A DNA stretch of 7,431 nt, taken from NCBI GenBank assembly GCA_016788805.1, contig JAEUSE010000042.1, positions 1 to 7,431 on the forward strand, in the 5' to 3' direction. Positions 1 through 4,136 of the stretch are shown one piece after another. Made by a program: the position numbers and the translations under genes. This stretch comes from Candidatus Doudnabacteria bacterium. GTDB taxonomy: Bacteria > Patescibacteriota > Doudnabacteria > UBA920. Positions within the stretch are counted from its first letter, which is position 1. The number at the start of each line of letters is the position of its first letter. The notes beneath the pieces were generated by a model. That model was given only the letters and a program-made list of their open reading frames with translations. It was not told where the DNA came from and did not search any database.

Positions 1-400
1 GTAAACCCTGCTTTTGTCCGACAAACTCCAAAGCCTGTAAAGCCTGTAAATTAGTCGGGTCTGTTAACGCAACCTTCAGCACTCCGTCTGCCAGCTCAAA
101 AGGTGCAAAATTGTAAAAGGTAACCGACTCTTTCGGTATGAAAGAAGTGGTAGAGGCCGGTATGCTACTTTTCCGCAAGTCAATATAAGGCAAATTAAAA
201 TACCTTGCGTGTGCTTGGGCAATTTGTTCTTCCTCCATCACTTTCTGAGCGAGCAGCCACTGATCAATCGGCACCGGGGCTTGGGCGTTCTCTTCCTGGA
301 AACGCCGAAACACGGGCTCTTCAATTAACCCGTGTTCAAATAAATACTGTTCAAAAGGAATGGCAACCGAACCGGTCGGCGGCGCGGCTATTTCAGACAT
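1..400 (-). CDS. pilB: Type IV pilus assembly ATPase PilB/GspE, N-terminal part (cut by window edge)
   Basis: The visible 133 residues read MSEIAAPPTG... from an ATG at 398-400 with no stop before the window edge, so the 3' part with the ATPase core lies outside. What is seen is the N-terminal domain typical of PilB/GspE/MshE ATPases: a helix carrying AQAHARYFNLPYIDL (the usual 'A.a.gLpyvdL' motif), then FIPKES (position of the family's 'iP...a'), then LKVALTDPTNLQALQAL (the usual 'l.vAm.DP.d..al..l'). In the family this domain leads into a hexameric Walker ATPase that drives pilin polymerisation at the cytoplasmic face of the membrane. The gene lies 23 bases after the preceding small membrane-protein gene and is presumably co-transcribed with pilM-N-O. 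No Shine-Dalgarno sequence sits at the usual distance. PilT is less likely because it lacks this N-terminal domain. GspE of a type II-like system cannot be excluded. Confidence 0.85.
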   Translation of the reverse strand, partial: MSEIAAPPTGSVAIPFEQYLFEHGLIEEPVFRRFQEENAQAPVPIDQWLLAQKVMEEEQIAQAHARYFNLPYIDLRKSSIPASTTSFIPKESVTFYNFAPFELADGVLKVALTDPTNLQALQALEFVGQKQGL

Positions 401-423
401 ACGTTTCTTGCTTTAAACTGCTC

Positions 424-813
424 CTACTGGCCGTTAGTGACTTGTCCTCGTTTTGGTACAGGATTGTCTCTCACTGCGTTATCTACCGAAGTTTTTACGG
501 CTGAAGCCTCGCTGAGTGCCCCTCGGGCAATCAGATTGTGCGTATCTACTCCCACGCTATTGGCATCAAGCTGCTCGTACTTAAACACCTGGGTGGTCTC
601 GTGCCGCGATTTTACTTGAGAAAAATCTAGCTCATTTCCGTACGGCAATAAGTTTATAATCTCTTTTTGATTTCCTGTCACATCCGGCGCAGCCCCAACA
701 ATTACACCCGCACCCGATGAATTTGCGTAAATACCCTGATAAATAATCAAAGCTGAAGCGGCAAAAAGGACAACAATGACCAAACTAAGAATAATGTTAC
801 GTTTGTTATTCAT
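424..813 (-). CDS. Small bitopic membrane protein between pilO and pilB, function unknown
   Basis: A 129-residue protein starting MNNKRNIILSLVIVV. A hydrophobic segment at about residues 7-26 predicts one membrane helix with the short basic N-terminus inside, leaving about 100 residues outside. The outer part contains INLLPYGNELDFSQVKSR and ends in a polar tail without Cys. I do not recognise a named family. Its place, after pilO and directly before pilB, is where proteobacterial clusters carry the PilP lipoprotein, but there is no lipobox Cys, so homology to PilP is not claimed. It may be a pilus platform accessory or minor component. The ATG at 811-813 is chosen, with a gap of 10 bases to the pilO stop. 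A TTG two codons upstream (817-819) is also in frame. A GGAGG at 835-839 is too far from either start (15-21 bases) to be convincing. Confidence 0.75.
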   Translation of the reverse strand: MNNKRNIILSLVIVVLFAASALIIYQGIYANSSGAGVIVGAAPDVTGNQKEIINLLPYGNELDFSQVKSRHETTQVFKYEQLDANSVGVDTHNLIARGALSEASAVKTSVDNAVRDNPVPKRGQVTNGQ

Positions 814-823
814 ACACAAAAAC

Positions 824-1462
824 TTATTTGCTACCCTCCGCAGCTAATGCCGGTACATAGCTATAGGTATTAATAGCCAACCTGAAGATGAGCTGGTCTC
901 CGCGACCCTGGTTGATGTCCATGCCCTGTACTTGCAAAACTCGGCCGCTGCTTTCTAACAGGCGCAAAAAATTATCAAGTTGATCAATAGTGCCTGTCCC
1001 GCTGACATTTATACCAATGGTCTTGGTTTTTCTCTCTGCATTAAAAGGTTGCTCTATGACCGCCTTATCCCCCGCCACCGGTGTTTGGGGGTCAATCTCA
1101 ATACCCACCACTCCCGACCCCAAACCCGCTCGCTGCATAAGGCTTTCCATTAACAAGTAGAGTCGGCTTGGTTTTGCGTCTAGAGGCAACATGTCATCCA
1201 AGGCAACAATACTGTCCGCCTGTTCGTGCAAACTCTGCACCAAGGTATCAAAGGTCTTTTTCTGATGCTCAATTTCCGCTCGCCTCCCCTGCAAACTAAT
1301 CAACTGCTCTTGGAAACGGGCGTACGCATCCGATTTTGGCAAAACTAAATACCAATAAGCCAAAAAGATTACTATGAGCAAAAAAACAACCTCAAAAATA
1401 GAACCGGAAAAAGAAGTTCGAGCAGGCATTATCGGCCTTGATGTAGTGGGTTTTGTATCCAT
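824..1462 (-). CDS. pilO: Type IV pilus inner-membrane platform protein PilO
   Basis: A 212-residue protein with the standard PilO layout. It has a short cytoplasmic N-terminus with many Ser, Thr and Pro, one membrane helix at about 21-41 (SIFEVVFLLIVIFLAYWYLV), a charged coiled-coil stretch at about 44-85, and a C-terminal ferredoxin-like domain at about 95-205. That domain contains INVSGTGTIDQLDNFLRLLE, the usual PilO 'v.g.y..l..Fl..ls...Rii.v..' core. PilO pairs with PilN and is part of the alignment complex that links PilM and the motor to the envelope. The ATG lies 4 bases after the pilN stop, which suggests translational coupling. Length matches the family (about 200). The call rests on both sequence pattern and operon order; GspM of a type II system is the main alternative. 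Confidence 0.88.
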   Translation of the reverse strand: MDTKPTTSRPIMPARTSFSGSIFEVVFLLIVIFLAYWYLVLPKSDAYARFQEQLISLQGRRAEIEHQKKTFDTLVQSLHEQADSIVALDDMLPLDAKPSRLYLLMESLMQRAGLGSGVVGIEIDPQTPVAGDKAVIEQPFNAERKTKTIGINVSGTGTIDQLDNFLRLLESSGRVLQVQGMDINQGRGDQLIFRLAINTYSYVPALAAEGSK

Positions 1463-1466
1463 ATGA

Positions 1467-2060
1467 TTACTGCGCCGTGGGGCTAGAAGAGTTGTCGGAG
1501 GCTTTCAAAAAATTGACATCGTACTGCATGGTAACGTCAAAGCGCACACTCTGGGTGTCACCTTGTTGGTATTTACCGATAGAAGACACTGTAACATTAG
1601 AAAACTTACTGTTAAACTGGGGCAAATCGAAAACCTGCAAAAACTCATCGAACTCTCTATATGTAGGAACAGTGACACTCATGCGCGCCGTACCATCCTT
1701 ACCCGCGCTAAACGACAAGTAGCTAGCGCTTTTAAGAGTAACCCGTGCCAATTCCGGTAAAAACTTAGACCAATACTGCTGATCTTTTAAAAGTTTATCC
1801 AGAGTGCTCAATTGACCCTGACGGACCAGTAGCTCCCGTCGGTCCTTGTCTGCTAACGTTTCTTTTTGAATTCTGATTATATCAGCCTGGGCGACGGCAA
1901 CTTTATTCACCACCAACTTCACCCTTACGTACAAGTAAACCCAGTAGAGCAACACGGCAATAAATAGTACAACAAAAAACCTGACCAAATACAAAGGCAA
2001 ACGTGTTAAGGCAGCGTTCCTGTGAGTGTTTTCTTGGCCCAGTAAATTAATTTGCGGCAT
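1467..2060 (-). CDS. pilN: Type IV pilus inner-membrane platform protein PilN
   Basis: A 197-residue protein that opens MPQINLLG. The N-terminal 'INLL' peptide is the known segment by which PilN docks in the groove of PilM (the family usually continues with P or PW; here it is GQ). A membrane helix follows at about 25-47, then a heptad-like coiled coil at about 50-93, then an alpha/beta domain at about 100-180 with ARVTLKSASYLSFSAG and the closing strand SVRFDVTMQYDVNF. This is the normal PilN/GspL-C-terminal arrangement. The gene starts 43 bases after pilM and stops 4 bases before pilO. Upstream of its ATG the DNA is A/T-rich with no Shine-Dalgarno motif. The tail after residue 185 is low-complexity Ser/Pro. 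The order pilM-N-O makes this assignment strong. Confidence 0.9.
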   Translation of the reverse strand: MPQINLLGQENTHRNAALTRLPLYLVRFFVVLFIAVLLYWVYLYVRVKLVVNKVAVAQADIIRIQKETLADKDRRELLVRQGQLSTLDKLLKDQQYWSKFLPELARVTLKSASYLSFSAGKDGTARMSVTVPTYREFDEFLQVFDLPQFNSKFSNVTVSSIGKYQQGDTQSVRFDVTMQYDVNFLKASDNSSSPTAQ

Positions 2061-2103
2061 GTTTTATATTTTTATTCTCAAGCTCCGACTAAGGCGGATT
2101 CTA

Positions 2104-3114
2104 TTACACATTCAGTGCCAGTCCTATGGCTACCGGCAAATGGAGCGCATATCGCTTTACCACTGCTTCTACTTCCGGTAGATACTCTAACTTGCTTAAA
2201 GGGTCACCCAACACTGCCGGTACTCCAAGCTCGCTAAAAAAATCTACCAAACCGGGCAAACCGGCACCGCCCCCTACCAGCACAATCTGATCTACATGCA
2301 CACCCCGGGCTTGGTATATGGTCAATAACTGTTTTGTCTCTGTACGGATACTTTCCAGAACCGGACGAACCGCTTCGGGTATAAATCCTCCGCCGGCAAC
2401 GCCGAAATCTTTCTTAAATTGCTCGGCTCGCGCGTGGCTAATAGTAAGTACTTGCGCGATACGGTCGGTAATGGTATCGCCGCCGATGTTCAGACTTCTA
2501 GAAAGCTGCAAAAAACCACCCTTAATAAAATTAATTCCGGTTGATTTTGCACCTATGTCGATTATAACATGATTCGTTTTGGTGTCAAAAACTAACGAAC
2601 GTATAAGCGCGAGTGCTTCAATCTCAATAACCTCGAGCTGCAACCCCGCAAGGTCGAATAACTGTAAATAGCTTTCGCGTAAGTGCTTCGGTACCGCGGT
2701 CAACAAAATGCTTTGTGTTTTCGCTTCCGGATTTTGGTCCACCAAAGACCAAGAAAGGATAATCTCACTCAACGGTAACGGCACGTACTTCTTCGCTTCA
2801 AATTGCACCGCCTGGTTTAAATCTTTATCGGACATCAGCGGCAACTCTATAATAGACGTAAACACGGCGCTATTAGGCAGGCTAATCATGCATCGTTTGG
2901 TGGTGACGCCCGCGTGTTCTACCAACTGCTTCAAAACTTCGGCTGCTGTTTTAACAACAATACCGTTTTCATCACTGGTTAATTGATATGATAAATTGAC
3001 AATCCCATAAGTATCCAAATGAGGCTTGTTTTTGGTATGGGTTATCTGGGCTATTTTAATGTCCGCGGTGCCGATATCGACTCCAAGGATACTACTTTTT
3101 TTAGAAAAAAACAT
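2104..3114 (-). CDS. pilM: Type IV pilus assembly protein PilM, actin-like ATPase
   Basis: A complete 336-residue PilM. Actin-fold nucleotide motifs are visible: phosphate-1 ILGVDIGTADIKIAQI (about 9-24), phosphate-2 VIIDIGAKSTGINFIKGG (about 183-200), and the adenosine loop VLVGGGAGLPGL (about 278-289). Between them sits the PilM hallmark AVQFEAKKYVPLPLSEIIL (about 102-120). PilM is a cytoplasmic protein that binds the N-terminal peptide of PilN and couples the membrane platform to the PilB motor. It is the first gene of the minus-strand pil operon. A TTGACA/TATGCT promoter lies 52-80 bases upstream, giving a leader of about 45 bases with no clear Shine-Dalgarno sequence before the ATG. The gene ends with tandem stops TAA TAG. 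A FtsA- or MreB-like relative is ruled out by the PilM-specific central motif and by the neighbours. Confidence 0.93.
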   Translation of the reverse strand: MFFSKKSSILGVDIGTADIKIAQITHTKNKPHLDTYGIVNLSYQLTSDENGIVVKTAAEVLKQLVEHAGVTTKRCMISLPNSAVFTSIIELPLMSDKDLNQAVQFEAKKYVPLPLSEIILSWSLVDQNPEAKTQSILLTAVPKHLRESYLQLFDLAGLQLEVIEIEALALIRSLVFDTKTNHVIIDIGAKSTGINFIKGGFLQLSRSLNIGGDTITDRIAQVLTISHARAEQFKKDFGVAGGGFIPEAVRPVLESIRTETKQLLTIYQARGVHVDQIVLVGGGAGLPGLVDFFSELGVPAVLGDPLSKLEYLPEVEAVVKRYALHLPVAIGLALNV

Positions 3115-3165
3115 TCGCGAATGAACAAACCAATTTTATTTCGAAACGGCCTAAAACCTACTTGC

Positions 3166-3194
3166 AGCATACAATAGCCCACACCAGTTGTCAA
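3166..3194 (-). promoter_or_regulatory. Sigma-70-type promoter of the pil operon
   Basis: On the minus strand TTGACA (complement of 3189-3194, a perfect -35) is followed after 17 bases by TATGCT (complement of 3166-3171, 4 of 6 matches to TATAAT). The predicted transcript start is near 3159, about 45 bases before the pilM ATG. It shares its -35 bases with the plus-strand promoter. This is seen in sequence only; no expression data. Confidence 0.68.
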
Positions 3195-3216
3195 AGTAAA
3201 CTATTGTTGATACAAT
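3188..3216 (+). promoter_or_regulatory. Sigma-70-type promoter of the tRNA-Ile transcript
   Basis: TTGTCA (3188-3193, 5 of 6) and TACAAT (3211-3216, 5 of 6) are separated by exactly 17 bases. The predicted start near 3223 falls at the left edge of the large inverted repeat, so the primary transcript would begin with that hairpin and run into tRNA-Ile. The -35 box overlaps the opposing pil promoter -35 base for base. Confidence 0.68.
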
Positions 3217-3217
3217 A

Positions 3218-3308
3218 CCCCAATAAATGCGGAATGACGAATTTGGAATGTAGAATTTAGCGCGTTTTAATTCATAATTCTTAATTCATCACTCCGCATT
3301 TATGGGGG
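3218..3308. repeat. Large imperfect inverted repeat directly before tRNA-Ile
   Basis: Two arms of about 45 bases meet at a central CGCG (3261-3264). The outer ends match best: CCCCAATAAATGCGG at 3218-3232 against the complement of CCGCATTTATGGGGG at 3294-3308 (14 of 15). The inner part is about 70-75 percent matched and made of variations on GAATTAAGAATT. Several mismatches would be G-U pairs in RNA. The right arm reaches into the first three bases of the tRNA. It could be a transcript leader hairpin or a palindromic intergenic repeat. Confidence 0.75.
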
Positions 3309-3382
3309 CGACTAGCTCAGTTGGTTAGAGCGCGTCACTGATAATGACGAGGTGGGAGGTTCGATTCCTCCGTCGCCCACCA
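3306..3382 (+). tRNA. tRNA-Ile (anticodon GAT), CCA encoded
   Basis: A full cloverleaf can be drawn: acceptor GGGCGAC (3306-3312) with GTCGCCC (3372-3378), D-arm GCTC/GAGC, anticodon stem CGTCA/TGACG with loop CTGATAA (anticodon GAT at 3340-3342), and T-arm GGAGG-TTCGATT-CCTCC. The discriminator base is A at 3379 and the CCA at 3380-3382 is encoded in the DNA. The GAT anticodon reads the AUC/AUU isoleucine codons. No intron or mismatch is seen. It is not next to rRNA in this window. Confidence 0.97.
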
Positions 3383-3416
3383 CGCTAAGCGTGGTGATAG
3401 GTGCGCTCAGCGCACC
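3378..3416 (+). terminator. Two hairpins back to back after tRNA-Ile, the first containing the tRNA CCA end
   Basis: Hairpin 1 pairs CACCACGC (3378-3385) with GCGTGGTG (3389-3396) around TAA. Its left arm includes the last acceptor base, the discriminator and the CCA of tRNA-Ile. Hairpin 2 pairs GGTGCGC (3400-3406) with GCGCACC (3410-3416) around TCA. Both are perfect and GC-rich, but no T tract follows, so a classic intrinsic terminator is doubtful. They may instead be processing or stability elements of the tRNA trailer, or a partial block before the next gene. Confidence 0.5.
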
Positions 3417-3457
3417 CACCATTCCAAGTTAAGACACCACTAAAACCAAAAACATAT

Positions 3458-3697
3458 ATGCGTTGGATTGTATCCCCTCTCCTAATAGTCGTTGGCATGC
3501 TTATGATGAAGTATACTGCGGGCATAACCAACATTACCGGCAAGCTTGGGTTTGCGGAGCGTTATTTTCAGACCATGGGCGGCACCTACTTCTGGTGGCG
3601 CATCCTCGGAGTGGGGCTGTGCTTATTAGGCCTCCTCTGGCTTACAGGCATTATTAGCGTCTCTGGCAACAGCTCACTACAAATAACCGGCGGCTAA
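3458..3697 (+). CDS. Small two-helix membrane protein of unknown function
   Basis: A 79-residue protein from the ATG at 3458: MRWIVSPLLIVVGMLMM forms a first hydrophobic helix (about 3-20). A loop follows with GFAERYFQTMGGTYFWW, then a second helix at about 47-66 (ILGVGLCLLGLLWLTG), then a short polar tail. Small proteins with an 'AE+ ... GGTY.fw+ llG' stretch between two helices are, from memory, common and uncharacterised in Patescibacteria; I cannot name a family. The frame is open back to a GTG at 3401, but that would start inside a stable hairpin, so the internal ATG is preferred. The gene lies between two tRNAs, about 75 bases after the CCA of tRNA-Ile, and may share that transcript. 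No Shine-Dalgarno sequence is visible before the ATG. Confidence 0.75.
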   Translation: MRWIVSPLLIVVGMLMMKYTAGITNITGKLGFAERYFQTMGGTYFWWRILGVGLCLLGLLWLTGIISVSGNSSLQITGG

Positions 3698-3700
3698 CGC

Positions 3701-3706
3701 TATAAT
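3701..3706 (+). promoter_or_regulatory. Possible -10 box for tRNA-Ala
   Basis: A perfect TATAAT starts 4 bases after the stop codon of the small membrane-protein gene and about 77 bases before tRNA-Ala. The spacing to the tRNA is close to that of the tRNA-Ile promoter (about 90). The -35 position (3678-3683, TACAAA) is weak, so this is tentative. Confidence 0.45.
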
Positions 3707-3727
3707 ACACAAACGAAGTTCATATAT

Positions 3728-3780
3728 ACGAATTAAGAATTACGTAATTCGTACTTCTTAATTCATCATTCAGCATTTAT
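3728..3780. repeat. Second copy of the pre-tRNA repeat, with nested palindromes, before tRNA-Ala
   Basis: The right end (3755-3780) matches the right end of the pre-tRNA-Ile repeat (3278-3303) at 24 of 26 bases. In both places it stops two bases before the first base of the tRNA. Within it, GAATTAAGAA (3730-3739) pairs with TTCTTAATTC (3755-3764), and GAATTACGTAATTC (3737-3750) is a perfect palindrome. The matching left arm seen before tRNA-Ile is absent here. Confidence 0.75.
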
Positions 3781-3782
3781 AA

Positions 3783-3856
3783 GGGCCTTTAGCATAGTGG
3801 TAGTGCAGCCGGTTTGCATCCGGCGGGCGGGAGTTCGATTCTCCCAAGGTCCACCA
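3783..3856 (+). tRNA. tRNA-Ala (anticodon TGC), CCA encoded
   Basis: Cloverleaf: acceptor GGGCCTT (3783-3789) with AAGGTCC (3846-3852), giving a G-T pair at position 3-70, the known alanine identity element. The D-arm is GCAT/GTGC. The anticodon stem GCCGG/CCGGC holds loop TTTGCAT (anticodon TGC at 3815-3817). The variable loop is 4 bases and the T-arm is GGGAG-TTCGATT-CTCCC. The discriminator is A and CCA (3854-3856) is encoded. A Cys reading (GCA) would need an off-centre anticodon loop and is rejected. Confidence 0.96.
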
Positions 3857-3857
3857 A
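3829..3857 (+). repeat. Direct repeat, copy 1: T-arm and acceptor 3' end of tRNA-Ala
   Basis: This is the functional T-arm, acceptor 3' strand and CCA of tRNA-Ala. A second copy at 4029-4057 lies exactly 200 bases downstream with 26 of 29 bases identical; the last 22 bases (3836-3857 and 4036-4057) are identical. Confidence 0.9.
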
Positions 3858-3895
3858 AATAAGAACGTCATTCATTGGCGTTTTTATTTTGGTGG
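3851..3895 (+). terminator. Terminator of tRNA-Ala inside a longer hairpin that includes the CCA end
   Basis: The core is AACGTC (3864-3869) paired with GGCGTT (3877-3882) around a 7-base loop, followed by TTTATTTT (3883-3890), a workable intrinsic terminator. The pairing extends outward to a 19-bp stem, 3851-3869 with 3877-3895 (including two G-T pairs), whose left arm is the last acceptor bases, discriminator and CCA of tRNA-Ala. Beyond this the arms still match further (see the inverted copy of the tRNA 3' end). Confidence 0.72.
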
Positions 3896-3916
3896 GTATA
3901 CCGAGGGATAATCGAA
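3877..3916 (-). repeat. Inverted copy of the tRNA-Ala 3' end and trailer
   Basis: Read on the minus strand from 3916 this segment gives TTCGATTATCCCTCGGT, three extra bases, then CCCACCAAAATAAAAACG. It parallels 3834-3867 of the plus strand (TTCGATTCTCCCAAGGT, then CCACCAAAATAAGAACG). It can pair with either direct-repeat copy: with copy 1 as the long terminator hairpin, or with copy 2 as the closing stem of the structured region. Confidence 0.72.
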
Positions 3917-4057
3917 GGGAGTGGTCCCGTACCACGGGAATTTCATGCGACCATTTGGAGCATGACATAACGGCGGTGCCGCGTTAGGTGAGATTCGATG
4001 CGACCAAAGGAAGCAGAGAATCCACCGTGGGTGACCGATTCTCCCAAGGTCCACCAA
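3889..4057 (+). ncRNA. Candidate structured RNA (or palindromic DNA element) closed by a tRNA-Ala-like 3' end
   Basis: The whole stretch folds by eye into a closed multi-branch form. Closing stem: 3889-3895 with 4051-4057, 3900-3902 with 4048-4050, and 3905-3914 with 4036-4045 (one mismatch). Hairpins inside: 3921-3935; 3943-3965; 3968-3986; and 3987-4026 with inner stem 3999-4001/4013-4015. Two of these carry closely similar 11-base loops (GACCATTTGGA, GACCAAAGGAA). No open reading frame of note crosses it. It lies between two terminators and I see no clear promoter of its own, so expression is not established. It does not show the marker motifs of tmRNA, RNase P RNA or SRP RNA. It could also be a relic of a small element inserted at the tRNA 3' end. 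Confidence 0.4.
4029..4057 (+). repeat. Direct repeat, copy 2: degenerate T-arm and acceptor 3' end of tRNA-Ala
   Basis: It repeats 3829-3857 with changes at three positions: one breaks a T-stem pair (GGGTG opposite CTCCC) and two alter the T-loop (ACCGATT instead of TTCGATT). No 5' half of a tRNA precedes it, so it is not a working tRNA on its own. It ends in CCACCAA and is followed 7 bases later by a terminator hairpin. Confidence 0.88.
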
Positions 4058-4064
4058 GAAAAAT

Positions 4065-4088
4065 GACTCACCCGAGTGGGTCTTTTTT
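4065..4088 (+). terminator. Intrinsic terminator, probably bidirectional
   Basis: GACTCAC (4065-4071) pairs with GTGGGTC (4076-4082) around CCGA and is followed by six T (4083-4088). Upstream AAAAA (4059-4063) gives a T run on the opposite strand, so it could work both ways. It separates the tRNA region from the downstream gene at 4137. Confidence 0.8.
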
Positions 4089-4121
4089 CTTTAGGCTAAT
4101 TCTAGAAGATGAAACCGGTGG

Positions 4122-4130
4122 TGCTACAAT
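4122..4130 (+). promoter_or_regulatory. Extended -10 promoter for the Cys/His-rich protein gene
   Basis: TGCTACAAT is an extended -10 element (TGn before TACAAT, 5 of 6). The usual start point 7 bases after the box falls on the A of the ATG at 4137, predicting a leaderless mRNA. The -35 position (about 4102-4107, CTAGAA) is weak, as is normal for extended -10 promoters. Confidence 0.6.
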
Positions 4131-4136
4131 GTGTAT

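Noticed and set aside
205..504. Plus-strand reading frame of 99 codons
   Set aside because: It lies antisense to pilB and the 129-residue gene, which have clear protein features; the plus-strand product has low-complexity composition and no motif.
424..813. PilP lipoprotein
   Set aside because: No lipobox Cys and no recognisable PilP domain; only the position agrees.
3401..3457. Longer GTG-initiated version of the small membrane protein (98 residues)
   Set aside because: The GTG lies inside a perfect GC-rich hairpin, and the extra 19 residues are polar and Pro-rich ahead of a natural membrane-helix start. The ATG at 3458 is a better start.
3987..4026. SRP RNA domain, because of AAAGGAAGCAGAG
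   Set aside because: The 3' strand recalls GGAAGCAG, but the facing CAGG strand and the GGAA tetraloop are missing.
3857..4029. Integrated mobile element with genes
   Set aside because: Only about 170 bp, no integrase or transposase, no reading frame. Kept only as a possible relic or minimal element.
3783..4056. tmRNA spanning from the tRNA-Ala 5' end to the second CCACCA
   Set aside because: A complete tRNA-Ala with a good anticodon arm lies at the 5' end, the length is short, and no alanine-rich tag reading frame ending in LAA is visible.
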